The translations under genes and the position numbers were made by a program. Below the pieces are notes generated by a model. That model worked only from the letters and a program-made list of their open reading frames with translations. It searched no databases and was not told where the DNA came from. From Membranipora membranacea (taxonomy: Eukaryota > Bryozoa > Gymnolaemata > Cheilostomatida > Membraniporidae), in contig OU612075.1 of the NCBI GenBank assembly GCA_914767715.1, positions 14,694,001-14,758,000 of the forward strand: a stretch of 64,000 nt of DNA. The letters are read 5' to 3'. Below, in pieces: positions 1 to 12,767 of the stretch (position 1 is its first letter; each line of letters begins with the position of its first letter).

Positions 1-1033
1 TAGTTGGTTTCCTTGGGTGGCCTGGCGGCGCTTCTGTGGGATAAGCAATAAACGCATGAAAAAAATAAAAACTCCATTCGGGTATTATCATCAAATACGG
101 TACTACATGAACAAGCACATAAAGTCAGCCCAGAACATTCCCTAATGTCATTAGCTTAACGATAATACTAAGCTTAAATTATCCACTCCACACTCTGTGA
201 AGGAAGAAAAGCTGTTGCCTAAAAGTAGCCATCGACACGAACTCAACAGAGTTATGGCACAGGAAAGATTGAATGAGGTGAGGTTCAGAAATCAAAATCA
301 TGTGACATGCTATCTCAAGTGTTTGAAAATTCGTCAAATCAGAACAAATCAGAAGAAAAACAAACATGTCTGGTTTCATTTTATACCTACATTATAACAT
401 CAGAAGGTGCAGGTGCAACAAACATAATGGAACACACTGTGCTGATTGATTTCCCTCTAGAGGAAACTTCGACTACGAGAAAAACAGCCGTATGTCTTGA
501 GGTCAGCCCACATAAAACATAAAACTTTGTTATGCACTTTCTTTGTTCTCTAAAATAAGTTCCAAGGGTCTGGTTTTAGTTTCACTTTATTTCCAATACG
601 TTTTTGTTGCTTATTTGCTGAATTTGCATCTCTAGTGGAATAGCTGTTTTTGATGAAGAGTCAATAGTAATGAGATGTAAAAAACAGGGACTTCTTATTG
701 ATAATTCGTTTTCGAGCCGTTGTAGTTCGGAAATCAATCTAATCGATTGAAATTGGGTCCAAAAGGAAGGTCGTCAGCCTTGATCTGAGGGGCATAGTGT
801 GAATAAATCATGTTATTTGCTGAATATTATGACATCAAGAGAATTAGACAAATCAACAAATAAAACCTAAATCATATGAAAAGTTGTAGATATGACACTC
901 ATGATGGTCATTTGATGATACTTTAGAATCTAGGCGAACACCTCAATACTTAAACCTTCTCATTAATACGGTAACATATTTTGGAAATTGCGCTGTTGTA
1001 TTGTATTCATATGAGCTTGTTTTATTTGATGGT
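1..1033. other. No gene recognised
   Basis: AT-rich sequence with only short open frames that lack splice context or recognisable protein similarity. I see nothing that supports a gene. Confidence 0.5.
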
Positions 1034-1204
1034 AGAGCCGGAGCATGTCATGGAGAGAACGGGGCACAGGAGAACGGAGAGAGGGGTCCACTCCCTCAAG
1101 TTGGCAAAGCTCTACCTCAACAAATTGTTATGGGTGGGAGAGAGGAAGCTGCAGGTGGAGAATGAGGATCCGCCTAAGGGAGAGAGTATAACAGCTTCTG
1201 GCCA
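1034..1204 (+). CDS. Orphan coding-exon candidate
   Basis: A GC-richer block stands out from AT-rich surroundings. It is preceded by a possible acceptor (ttgatggtag) and ends at a strong donor (CAG then GTAAGA). Its open frame is basic and acidic and contains HSLKLAKLYLNKLLW and ENEDPPKGES. I do not recognise the family and no partner exons were found nearby. It could be one exon of a gene continuing outside the visible exons, or a remnant carried by a repeat. The frame runs on past the donor to a stop at about 1307, so the exon end rests on the donor motif only. Confidence 0.25.
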
Positions 1205-1854
1205 GGTAAGACTTTTTTCCGCATACTTGTGGCTTAACTCCCACTGCAAATTGGAAAGTTGCATTTCTTGTATTAGTTTGTTGAAACTATTTATCTCTAT
1301 CCAGTAACTGTACTTCTGTGGTGCTATGGTGCCGAGTATGCAACAATGCTATCCATCAGTTTAGAAAAACTGAATCTTTCCAAGAACTGGCTTTATCAGG
1401 CACCGATAGGCATACACATCTTCTTTATGAGACCTTTGTTTGGAGGAGCTCTAGGATTGGATGATATTCTCATTAAATTAGCACCTTTCTTAGATTCCCC
1501 CAGAGGCGAGTGACATTACATTAAAAAACGGTTAATTTAGTCCAGTGGCAGCCTATGCTAAAAGTGGCTAGAAATGCAATTTTTATAGCGAATTTGTAAT
1601 GGCCTTCCAATGGCAATAGTACCAGTTTTCAAATTGCTGAGTGTCTGGGGAAGTGCCAAGTGCCTAAATCATAAATTGATATCATCAAGGATATGTCCAA
1701 AGACTCAAAAAAATGATTGACTATCAAATGCAGAGGAGAAAAGGAAATAAGAGTGGAAGTTGGGCTACACCAAGTTAAAGCAGTGTGCTTTGTTAGAGCC
1801 TGGTATAAGTTACGAGTTACGAGTTAAGTTAACGAGAGTATTATGTGACAAGTC

Positions 1855-2320
1855 CAAAAGAAGTTGAAGGTGCTCATCTACAAGAAAGTGATACGCCCAC
1901 TGTTGTTGTATGAAGCTGAAACATGGCCATTGCCTGGTTATCTCGCTGAAAGATTTAGTGGGTGGGATACTGATTCGGAATAAATATTGAGGAGCACAAA
2001 ACCAACGAGAGCATGAGGCAAGAAGCGAATACCATGAGTATTACACCTGATGGGAAGAAAAAGGTTGCTGCTGCTTGTGTGCAGAAGAGAAAGAGAGAGA
2101 TATAATAACATCAAAGTACATGAGATGCAAGAGTCAAAGGAAGGAGAAACTGGGAACGTCCAGAGGTTAGCTGATGGAAGGACATAATAGGAGAGTATCT
2201 CAAATCCTGATCTCTCCGTAATGAGGGTGCTGAGGACAGCATTATATGGAGAAGTCTAATAGAGCTAGGACTCTGGCTTGCACCAACCACCTGTACAGGA
2301 CAAAGCGGTGAAATGCGAGG
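1855..2320 (+). pseudogene. Decayed RTE-type LINE fragment (RT C-terminal end)
   Basis: From about 1864 a frame reads LKVLIYKKVIRPLLLYEAET followed by WPLP, matching the conserved block after the reverse transcriptase of RTE-like and related non-LTR retrotransposons (usual form: IYK-VIRP-LLYGAETW). Further 3', at about 2155, a GHVQRLADGR-like piece resembles the short linker near the end of such elements, and the region ends with a degraded tail. Many stops and frame changes show it is dead. Only the last few hundred bases of the element are present, as expected from 5' truncation. Confidence 0.6.
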
Positions 2321-2666
2321 ATAATTTTGGGTTTTAGATTGTAGGTGGAGTCATATCATAGCCACAGTTTCCAGGCGGCAGAAAAATTGCAAAATGAGAT
2401 TTGTTATGATGATGATAATATACCGATTTTAGGCCATTTCCACCGTTGAAGACCACTATCAACCTACTAATCATAGAGCAAAACAGACTGACAATCATGC
2501 CCTGAACAGGACCAGGTCACCTTCTAATTACTCTGACCAATTTCAGACACCAGCAACACATTATGTACCGCTACAGTGGTAAGAACAGAAGTAGTATCAT
2601 TACCATAAAACGCTCAATAGAATTCGACGAACATAAAGCTTTCTTTGTTACCACCTACTGGGAAAC

Positions 2667-3735
2667 TAGTGATGGCAAATTGTCAGATTTTGGCGAGACG
2701 GGACGAGACCGAGACAGCAAGAAAATTCGGGACGAGACCGGGACGAGACCGAGACATATAATGATGCCGATAAAACATTCTTCAGATATCACAATTTAAA
2801 AGAATGGTGGATATTCATTCACTATCACTAGTGCAATCAGCTTATAGTACATTTGATTCAAGTTGTAACTTATGATCTATAGCAATAAGGATCTATGTTG
2901 AAACCAACTCCTTGTTGAAACCAAGTTTCATCAAATTCTGTCAAGTATTTATTGAATTATAGAAAGCCACACGCTCGTGCAGATTTCCACTAATTCTTGC
3001 AAATTAAATTTTGTATGAGTATCAGCCTGCCACACATGATTGTCATTGCCCAAATTCATACTCATGATTTATGGGTGTAATCCTACTGTAATCCTCCTCA
3101 GCCAATCTAAAACATAGGCCTATAGTGATAACTAAATAAAATAGTTAAACCAAGGAGAAGCTGTTTCTTCTTGTTTATTATACCAACCAGTCCAGTGATT
3201 CAGCTTCTGGATATGCTTAGGCTCAACTATCTCCTCATATTTATACAATTTGATACCCCATTAATCATTGTATCCCTTCTCCCTCTTGCCCCAGGTCCAA
3301 ATCAATGAGAAAGCTCCACATTGATTGATCATCCATTCCATCTTTTTAACAGAAGTTGTTTACATAGATATGGCCTTGACTTATCAATCAAAACAGACAG
3401 CCAATCAATCAAATCTGACAGCCAATCAGATAACATTTCCGTTAAATAATTGCAGCAAAAGCATGACTAAAAACTATCATTCCATTATATTATAGTCAGA
3501 ATTTCATGTGATATCATATAATAACCGTGGTGTAGTGGGTAAGAGCATGGACTGCTGATCACTAGGTCACTGGTTCGAGTCTGGGTGAAGGCAATGTCTT
3601 GACCAGCTACTACCATTTATAATGCCAGTAGTCTCGACCTGTAGTAAGAGTTGTCTGTCTCGACGAGACGAGATACTGTCTCGAGGAGACAAGTCTCGCG
3701 AGACCGGGAATTGTCCCGTCTCGTTGCCATCACTA
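2667..3735. mobile_element. Non-autonomous hAT-like DNA element with exact 8-bp target duplication
   Basis: The ends are inverted: tagtgatggcaa at the left and ttgccatcacta at the right. An identical 8-bp sequence, tgggaaac, sits directly outside each end (2659-2666 and 3736-3743). An 8-bp duplication is the hAT hallmark. Just inside both ends are runs of an inverted GGGACGAGACC / GGTCTCGtCgag motif (2696-2756 and 3650-3722), giving GC-rich subterminal repeats. No transposase frame is present, so the element would have needed a partner for mobility. The exact target duplication suggests a fairly recent insertion. A tRNA-like segment lies inside. Confidence 0.75.
3534..3600 (+). repeat. tRNA-like segment (SINE head or tRNA relic)
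   Basis: Contains an A-box-like gtagtgggtaagagc and a B-box-like ggttcgagtct at tRNA-like spacing, with a D-arm and T-arm look. A clean acceptor stem is not evident, so this is more likely a tRNA-derived SINE head or tRNA relic than a working tRNA. It lies wholly inside the hAT-like element at 2667-3735. Confidence 0.45.
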
Positions 3736-3743
3736 TGGGAAAC

Positions 3744-4806
3744 CCTAATTATTAAACTAAGTTTACAATTACATTTAAAATTTCCGAAATATTTGAAACT
3801 TAGCTTAGGAAAATTGTTGAAAGACAAAAAATGACCATATCTGCTTGAAAAAAAAACTAAAATTGCCAGACCATCCACTATTTTAATAGAAAGATACTAC
3901 AATTGATGTCAAGCACATTACAATGAGTTATAAGGCTAAGTATGAGAGGCCATGAAGCTTAATGCTGTTGCAGTTCAGTCACCACTACCATTAAACCTTC
4001 AAGTGTCTTTGCATAGTGTTTGCCTTCATAAATTTTTGACTGATGAGTCTTCTTGTGTTTGGGTTGATTTCATTATAATACCTGTTAATCATAATACCCA
4101 TGTACAAATCTCATCTACTATAATCTAGAATCATAGAATTAGATATTTAGAGTGGCATCATTAGCTTTCTTTTGCCAAACAAAGGGCTTGCATAAATAGC
4201 CAGTCCCCAGTAGCATTCTAGGAATACCCAAATTATCGACGCTGAAGGCATTTTATTACTGTTTACCGGTTCATAAATGAGACAATTTCTTAGGCTATAT
4301 CATCCATGCTAGTAGGGCAGCCAATCAGATCAGAGTCAGATGAGTCCCTGTGTTGACTGTTTTAACTGTATAACAATATGATACTATTTCCCTTACATGA
4401 GAAGAATTTGATTCAGTGTCTAGAATATAATACCAAACATGGGTCGGCGTTTCAGAATAAAATAGGGATAAAAAACATGAGAAGAAAAATGAAAGAAAAC
4501 TGTTTCTGATATCAAATGTTCCATGGTGATAATTGCAGAAACACCAGACTCACGAGACAGGATATAAATGACGAGAATATTGCAGCCTGTCCTGCCACGG
4601 TCAACAAAGCTTCAAAAAATAATACTTGATTACAATGTGAAAGAAAAATTCAAAGAACAAAAAGAGGCGAGGTTGAAGGAAGAATGTATAGTTTTCACAA
4701 CTGAGATTTGGGATTTTATGCCAGTTGAAAACAAATTCTGGCTTGGTTGTTATCAAATCTCGAAGAATAATCATGACATATATGTAAATGCCATTTTATA
4801 ACAGGT
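3744..4806. other. No gene recognised
   Basis: AT-rich, with a 77-codon frame at 4568-4801 that has no recognisable domain. Bases 4530-4600 (gcagaaacac..., cctgtcctgccacgg) resemble 13453-13510, so at least part of this is repeat sequence. Confidence 0.5.
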
Positions 4807-5340
4807 GTGCATGATTTAAGTTTTGGATTCGCCATCATATTCTCCGTCAAACAATGTGAAATTAAAACAGAAACTCGTTACACAAGAGACAAATGCAATA
4901 AAGGAATCTTGCAAGTCTCCTGTGGTGATAAAGGCTGACAAGGCCGCACCAATATAAATAGAGTATCATTTATAGCATGTATAAGCCACAATTGGAACAG
5001 AAAAAACTAGTTTACTAGCTGATAAAGGGCTGGACAGTTTTGGGAACTGCCGCCTCTGAGAGCAAGACACCATCAAAAGAACAAGCTGTGTCTAGTAGCC
5101 TATATAGTATCAAAGCACCTAGCCCAGAATGTTGGTGAACCTTCGATGTGTATATCTCACGAAAGTGAACAGTGGACATAAATATTTCGGTACGCTGACT
5201 AAGGCATTTACTAACATTGTGCCATTTGCACTGTCTGATTAGGTGGGATGTCCGGCTGAATACATCACAGCCAATGGATTCGGTTCCTTAAGAATGCTTT
5301 ATGCAAAATGGTTGCCAGTTACTCGGTTTACAATAACCAA
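4807..5340. repeat. Dispersed repeat, copy 1 (partner at 12768-13330)
   Basis: Shares a collinear series of blocks with 12768-13330: gcatgatttaagttttggat at the start, acacaagagacaaatgca, ctgataaagggc / ccaataaaggac, then a gttggtg-caccttc-tgt block, and a ggattc-g-tcctt block near the end. Divergence is high with many indels. No coding capacity is visible. The family is unknown to me. Confidence 0.55.
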
Positions 5341-7113
5341 CAAATAAGGAATTTATAATACAGGAATCCAGCAAAAAACTGGTTTGCTTTGAACCTTTGG
5401 GACTTACCGTTTTATTTTTGGTGGGGATATCTACTAAGTCACCAAATGTCGCCCATAACTTACAGTAGAAGTGAATTTCCCGTTATCCCGATGATTAGTT
5501 GCTACTGTAGTGGAATCAAGTATGTTTGTACTTGATCTATATGACCCGACATATAGGAAATGAGACATAACTTGACAACCACTGGCACGGACTGATAATG
5601 GCAAGCAAGTTGCTGCTCACACAATCAAATGAAAGCATTCTACGATCATAGCTTCAACCTATCAAGAAAGCTATCCCAATAACAAAGGCACTATAGTGCT
5701 ACAGAGATGGATGTTGCACATGGAAATTAATTAAGTTTGCAGAAAACTCAAGAGTAATTTCCTAAGCTGTCTTCATCGCTACCATGAAAGCTATTTTCAA
5801 AACAGCCAATACTTTCATCAGACTCAAATAACGTTGCGTTGTGACAAATCATGTGACCCGCAGGGAGCCATCAAATCAAGCAAATAAAAAACATCGAGAG
5901 GAGCATGGTTTATTTGGCTATATATCGGGAATTTATGTGCACCCATCATCAAATTTTACAATACGTATTTTGAGAGATTGATGAATATAATTAATGTGAA
6001 AGTAAGAAGGTGATTGACCAATTAGCCGAGATATATAAGTGAAAAATCATGAAGAGAAGTATGTGTGTTTTATGGTAGATGCTTTTTGGAGTAGTTGTGA
6101 CTCTACAAACTCCATAGCCAGTGATTTTTATGTTCAGACAGAAAATTCTGATAAATAACTGGCACACCCTTCATTCTACCCAGGCTTTTATTCTTTTTTG
6201 TTCCCTGACAATTGTAAGAATTGAAAGTTTGAGAGTTTGGGAACTCTACTCTCTGGGTCAACAGCAGCCAAAATGGTCACAATGCAGCTGCAAAATCTCT
6301 AGGGTAGAAGGGGTTCTTGAGAGAGAAATTCAAAGCAAGGTGTTGCAAGTCTTGAAATTGAAAATCAGGCTTTAACTGTAGCTTAAAAATCAATTTCCTG
6401 CTCTTATAATGACTTTGAAAGCTAGGAAATGACCTGGAAGATGCGACTCCAAGCTTTAAAGGCAAAATTAAAGCTTTCAAAGTCACTTCATCTATGAAGG
6501 CCAAGTGTCCATAAGAGAAAATAATTGAGTCTGTAGGAAACAGTTCTGGAAAAGGAAATTATATTTTAATTATAACTGTGGTGGTATAAAATATAAATAT
6601 AAAGTAAAGTGATTTGCCATCACGTGCCATTTGCAGAGGATTTCTGAAGTGTCTCATTTAAGTGTATAAACTGATGCAATTGATGCTGGCAAACAGCAAT
6701 ATTCTAACAGTGGTGCTTCTATCTACATTATCTAAGTTTCTCAAATGTAAACTACTTATCTTTGGGTCACTCGACGGATGTAAGCTTCTACATGAATTAA
6801 TACATTTGATATGATCAACAAAGTATAATTGAGAAAAAGGTCATGACAAGTTGGTAAAAATTCAAGAAAAGGACATGAAAAATTGGTAAAAATTCAGTTG
6901 ACAATTATAATGAAAATCCAGTCATTCTCTCAATAAAATCATTTTGAGGACACTCTGCTGACCACATTGAAATAAAAAGGCTGTCTTTATGTGTACAATC
7001 TCAAGACTGTCTCACGAAGGCGATTGAGAACAGCTGTTGCCTGAGACAGTCACAAAGTTTTACTTATCGCACATCAGAGTAAGCCTCTTGGAAATTTCAT
7101 GCTGTCCGCCATT
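5341..7113. other. No gene recognised; 3' flank of the GPCR
   Basis: AT-rich intergenic sequence. The last ~50 bases before the GPCR stop (about 7060-7113) are also present beside the GPCR pseudogene at about 16758, so the duplication included the 3' flank. Confidence 0.5.
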
Positions 7114-8019
7114 TCATGTAGGAGTGTTTTCAGTTGACCTGATTTTGTTCTTGCAAAGTATCGAGAGGAAAGCTGCTTTGAAATCTGAGATTGTTGATAC
7201 GTAGACAAAGAAGTTGACACCACTGCTTAAAGTGAAGATGACGGAACATGTGAATGTGAACCACAAGTGTTGTTTGTGTGGTACCAGGATCGCCATCGCA
7301 AGTCGCACTACAGTAGGTAGCAAAAACAAATAATACATAAAAACAGTCACTATAACTGTTCTGGTTGAACTTAACAGTCTCTTTCTTGATAGACCTTTTA
7401 GCTTTGCTACACTTTTCAACATAAATACATTTGTCACTGTATTAACCAGCAGAGGTACGGCACCAAAAAACACAATAGTAACAATAACACCAACATTAGA
7501 ACTGTTATTGCTACTAAAAACACAATTGGGAATGTAAGGATCAAACTCAAAGGTTATCAACTTTAAAAAGGCTGACAATATGTTGAGTATTACTGGCAGC
7601 AAGTTGCACAATACAATTATGCTAGCCACTATGTGTTTAGACAGCTGGTTGCTAACAAACACACGATACTTGAGTGGGTAAGCGACAGAGACCCATCGAT
7701 CCATGCCCATTGCAATATGGAGAGTGGTTCTTATCTCCAGAGAAGAGGTTGAAACTATCCCAAGCAGCATACATATGCTGTCATTAATCCATAACTCCCC
7801 TCTTGCGATTGTCACAACCCCAGCCGTAAATGGAATCAGCACAGTCAAATCCGACATTGCCAGACCAAGCATGAAGTAATGCTGTATATGCAATTTCCTC
7901 AACCTCTTCAATGTAGCAATGACTAGTATGTTAGTTATAAGAATATCAATATACACTAGCAGAAAAACTAATATTAATTCAGAATGAAGTGGTGTCTTGA
8001 CTAGGACCAAGCCCTCCAT
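7114..8019 (-). CDS. Rhodopsin-class G-protein-coupled receptor, orphan, intronless
   Basis: A single exon of 301 residues with seven hydrophobic spans. TM1 is about residues 14-36. TM2 carries LAMSD with Asp56. Cys83 before TM3 and Cys166 in the second extracellular loop can form the class A disulphide. The end of TM3 reads DRW (107-109) in place of DRY. TM6 has Pro235 but no CWxP. TM7 has NFFVY (269-273) where NPxxY is usual. A longer open frame runs up to 8121 without an ATG. I chose the first ATG at 8019 because it leaves a normal short N-terminus, and the pseudogene copy keeps this segment. The ligand is unknown. It is expected in the plasma membrane, signalling through heterotrimeric G proteins. 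A broken duplicate lies at 16758-17640. Confidence 0.85.
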   Translation of the reverse strand: MEGLVLVKTPLHSELILVFLLVYIDILITNILVIATLKRLRKLHIQHYFMLGLAMSDLTVLIPFTAGVVTIARGELWINDSICMLLGIVSTSSLEIRTTLHIAMGMDRWVSVAYPLKYRVFVSNQLSKHIVASIIVLCNLLPVILNILSAFLKLITFEFDPYIPNCVFSSNNSSNVGVIVTIVFFGAVPLLVNTVTNVFMLKSVAKLKGLSRKRLLSSTRTVIVTVFMYYLFLLPTVVRLAMAILVPHKQHLWFTFTCSVIFTLSSGVNFFVYVSTISDFKAAFLSILCKNKIRSTENTPT

Positions 8020-10264
8020 TGCTCTAGGTTTTCGCTGATTAAAGTAACACACTTCAATCGCTCCATAAGTTGAGTATGAAACACTGTTTAACCTAGTGAC
8101 ATCAGCACCGATAATAGCCAACGCTCCTCTAAGCCAGATAATTTTAATTCAATTGCAATGTGATTTCATGCGATTCTGTTTATGCATATAGTCGATATTT
8201 ATCAGACAGTGTGCTCCCGCATCAGTTTGTATTTGTGAATTTGAATTTCTGCTATCCATTGTTATTATCTGTTTCATCCTGACAACAGATATAGATAAGG
8301 AAGATCATATTGATTCCTGAGAGTAAATGTCCGGCAGGGGAGGAAGTTTAATCTATATTGCAAGCCCAGAGATGTCAGAATATTCAACCTGCTCTAGTTT
8401 CGTCCAGACAACCACAACAGAAACCGTTGTGATCATAAGTAACCAAAAAAAAATGAAATCAACTTTTCCTTTGATTGTGTCTTTTGATTATTTTGGATAA
8501 GGGTTGTAGTTCCTAGAACAATGGAAACCAAACTAATCCCGAGCTCGACGGTGTTAATTTGACTTCTGCATCTGACTTAGGCAAAGTGATAATAAACCTT
8601 TATTAATACTGCTGAAGCGCCTCAGAAACGTAATGGAATTTTGAGTGCATGGCCTCAAGTAGTTTTACTAGGTCGATTTGGTTCCACTGTGACCAAAATA
8701 TCTTTAAAAGATTATTGCCTAAAATTTCTTTTTAGGCTAAATTAGCCTCCTTCTACATTAGGTTAAGCATACATAGCAAAATTAACAGTCGTTGAAATAC
8801 CATATAGATAGAAGCAAACCTTGCCCAAATAAAAAACTTGGCCCCCAATACAAACCTAAGCCCGAATTATTATGTTTGGCCGATTTAGCATTGCCCTTAA
8901 TACAAAACTAGGCCGAAAGTAGTAAAACCTCGCCCCAAATACAAAATCGATACAAATTTTGGTATGCTATTTGAAATAGCTTAAAGCCAACCAATAAGTC
9001 CCGCTTATAATGGGTCTGCAATCAACTCTCCACATGCACACACACCCAAAGTGTTTAGTTTTTTTGAGCTAACAGTGAGAGAAAGTTGAGCTCCACTATT
9101 CGATTAAGACTGATTCCCTGGCCCACACTCGACACCTAATCACAATGCGTGGACGTTCGGTTTATGTTTGGGGAATTGTGATAGCTTGGAGGTAGTACAC
9201 TCTGAGCGAGAATTAAATATTGATCTCCGATCAAGGGGCGCCGAGAATGTTCCTATCAGATTATTCAGCACCAATACTGAGGAGTGTCACTCTTTGTGTT
9301 CATTCCAGCTACCAGAAACTGCCATGCAAATGCATTTATTAATTTTATCTGATTGCTGCATGTAACTGACATGTGCATTATAACTCTAACACCTACATTT
9401 TATCCAAGCCGGTTGTATAAAAACCAGTAATTTCGGTTAAAACAATCTACAATGATATTACCATGGTTTTCAATACCAAATGCTAGTCTATTCCAGATAT
9501 TGGACATCTTTTTTCGGAAGGAAAAGTGGTAGAGAGGGACAACAGCCTAACAACGGCTATGGGGTCACTGCTTCAGCTCAGGTAGTTACTAATTCCTCTG
9601 AGTAGATTAGGCCAATGGGTAAATGGCCTATAATTGAGAATCAAATTCATTTCGCACCTCGTAATACCTAGGATAGAGAAATTAGACAGGAGCGATAATG
9701 TAGAGCAATTCCATCATGGGAGAACATTTTCATATTACATATGAAATAACCTTGACAGCAAAATAAAAAATATGTACTGAAAGCTTGATTATGGAAAAAT
9801 TTGTCCCCTTTTAGTAACCATGAACCCCCCTTGTAATGTTTAAGGGCAGCATACAAATATTTATTACACTTTTAGTGGATTAAATGTAACGTGCTTTTCA
9901 CTTTTGGTGTGGAATTTGACCCCAGGATACTTGGCTATAAAGATCCTAGCTTGCTAAATTTTCATGAGGTGCAGATTCTAACCAATAATTCTTACGACAA
10001 AATTGACTCTTAGTGCAAAAGATAGTGATCGCCAAATAAAGGGACTGTCTTGATTATTACCTTCTATCTTAGGCTGCTTATGAGTCATTCGATATTGAAT
10101 AATTTGAAATGATTATCAGGCATAAGATATTCAGGACTAAGAGTGGTTTTCACTTATATCAGGGCTTGCAAGTCTATAAACAGCGAAATCAACACCATCA
10201 CCAATGCCAAAAGAGGGGGCAGAGGGGGACACTGAAGTCAAGAAGAAGCCAAATGTAGTGTTAA
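8020..10264. other. No gene recognised
   Basis: Intergenic. Bases 8815-8950 hold a degenerate local repetition of a c-ccc-aatacaaa-cta-gcc motif, about four poor copies. Otherwise I see nothing. Confidence 0.45.
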
Positions 10265-11024
10265 ATGAATTATTTCCTTGTTTTGTCCAGTCCACCCTCC
10301 ACTTATAAGAACTTCAGAGGTCCCTCTATCGTAAATCAAACAACTTCTCCTTCAATCAATCTTTGGACATTAAAAGAATCTGCTTTAACTTCTGTTTTTG
10401 AAATGCTCAACTCAAACATATTTTTAACTCAAGAGACTCATTATTTACAAACCTGCCAAGAATGGAAAGGTAAATCCTTTTATTTTAATTTTCAATGTTT
10501 TACTGGGATGGCGATCCTTTTTTTTTCAGGTGTCATCGAGAATTTGTTTTCTTATTATTAAGGCCGAATCTGCTACATTGATTTTTTGACAATAAACAAA
10601 TCAGGGTTATCTCTGTTTACGCTCATAATAGACCAGTGGACAGGAAGATTTTTTTTTCAACTCCCCATCCAACTTTTCTTTCTTCATCCAAAATGAGCAT
10701 CACTGCTGGGGATATGAATTGCATGAGCTCAATTCGATACGACACCTTTGGACATACCTCATGAGATGTCCTAGTTGTCTCTTCTGAACTAGACGCTTTC
10801 GGTACTACATCTTTCGGTTGCTCTGATCCCTACAGAAAACCATGTGGAGCTTCAAAAAGGAATTCACTTGGTTTTCTGGTAGTGCTGCGTCAGCTAGCAG
10901 ACTTGACAAAATTGTTGTACCCAGAGATTGTGCCTTTTCTGTTACTTATACAGGCTGGCCGTTTACCCAAATGCAATATTACAGCAATGTTCAACAGTTG
11001 CCAGAAAGTGTATCCTGTGGGTAA
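10265..11024 (+). pseudogene. Decayed LINE endonuclease fragment
   Basis: Several frames in order resemble the apurinic-type endonuclease of non-LTR retrotransposons. First comes a start motif followed by SNIFLTQETH (usual form: LQETH, with the catalytic Glu). Then a YAHNRPVDRKIFF-like piece near 10617 (usual: VYAPN). Then SITAGDMNC near 10695 (usual: GDFN). Finally FTWFSGSAASASRLDKIVVP at 10868 (usual: FT-xx-SRLDRI). Frameshifts and stops between them show it is inactive. No reverse transcriptase was found downstream, so it is a fragment. Confidence 0.6.
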
Positions 11025-12767
11025 GATGTACCCATACCCCCTCCACCCTCATTAGACAAGCAAAAAAACTGTGACATTTGAGATATTTTCATTGTTAAAT
11101 ATGTGTTCGCTGTTATTTCACTGATTAGCCATGCATGGAGAAAGAGGTTCATGAGCTACAGAACAAATTCAATCTACTAATGAAACCTGTTCTAACACCA
11201 CATGGCTTCAAACTCATCCGCAAAGCTGTGAAGAGGCTCTTTAATAAATATCTCAAGTATCCAAATCATCAACGGAAGGTTGGTATTAGTTTTTGTGAGC
11301 TGGAACTTACTTCAAATAAATCATAGTAGAAGGTTCAGGTTTAATTTTTTTTTAGAGAAACCTTTTCCCACGAGGCCTTCTTCTTGAATTTGATTGGCAT
11401 CTCTTCGGAAGCACAGGATATAAATTGATCTGAACGAAAATTGCAAATGGAACCCGGGCCATATCAAAATCAGATGATTAATATTTATGTAGCAAGTTCT
11501 AATTGATAATCTGCTGATCGCAGAGTAGTTGCGGGCAAAACTCAACAATATTGACAATTTCCCCAATCCGGGGAGAACTAAGATCTTAATCAATACCTAC
11601 CTCATCTCCCGCCATACCCATATGTATCTAAGACGTCAGAGATGGCCATTTATCACTGATAGAGAATGTATCTGGATAGGTTTACAAGTGCCACTGAAAA
11701 TGGTATAAAGTATCGTTTCAATATGGTGCTGCCTTCGATAACTAAACACGTTTCATAAAATAATTTTCTTTTTGTAACGATCTCAACCTCATTATGGTAG
11801 GGAATCGCTTCACCATTGTAGGTTAATAAAGGCACAACTCCCGGACAGCTGTTGTAGAAGTAAAAAAGTGGATAGCATTGTCGGTAGTATGAGGCGGAAA
11901 TCGATGCCTAGCCATTTGCTTGGAAATAAAAACTGCCCTTTGAATTCCTCAGCAGCAGGACAGCCAGGTTAATGATATTGCATTTACGTATAATATATAT
12001 TTCGATTTCGACAAATTAGTGTAAACCTGATTTCAACTGTAATCATTCATTAGGCAGTTTCTGTCAGCCAATATCTTAAGTAGTGGCTGCTCTTGATCCA
12101 TCATGCCCAATTGTAATGATCGTTTCCGCAACAACCTACAATTATAATACCCTTGATCAAACATTCATCATACAGTGAATATTGATGCTACCGGTATACA
12201 TACAGTTATTAAATTTTCTTCAAAAATATTCAAACTTTGAACCTCAATATGTGCCATTGTTTTCCTAATGTACCCAAAATTTATCACAATCTATACAATT
12301 TGAAATTTTATAGGTATAATATAGGTATTATGTTGCAGTAGACCTTGAGAACATTTCAGATAGTTTAAGGCTAAGTGTTACAGGCCAGGAACCCAACTCA
12401 ACAGAAATTCAACATGCACTAGAGCATGGTGTTTCCTTCATAATTTGCAGGATAATTAGGCTAACAGCAACTGCTTAATAAATATTGCTCAATAATATGA
12501 GAAAAAAAGATTGTTCGACTACGGACTACAACCATAACATAGTCAAGATTTAGTTAAGGAGACTTTCAAAACACCTCCTGGTTTGCTCAAAAAAGCTTGC
12601 ATGTCAAAAGCATTAATATTTGAAAACAATATGAAAGAAAAATTTGAAGGGAGAGGAAAAAATCCAAATATATAGATCCCATGAATAAGATATTTACAAT
12701 TTTGTTTCATTCGAAAAAAGGGCTTGCCTAGCTGGATTCTATAATCAATGAATGATACCCTGACCAG
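11025..12767. other. No gene recognised
   Basis: Short AT-rich open frames only (for example 11135-11326), without domains or splice context. Confidence 0.45.

Noticed and set aside
3534-3600. Functional tRNA gene
   Set aside because: A- and B-box-like words are present, but a paired acceptor stem and standard anticodon arm are not, and it lies in a transposable element.
8020-8121. 34-codon N-terminal extension of the GPCR frame
   Set aside because: It has no ATG before 8019. It would begin with a TTG codon, which is not a usual start in animals.
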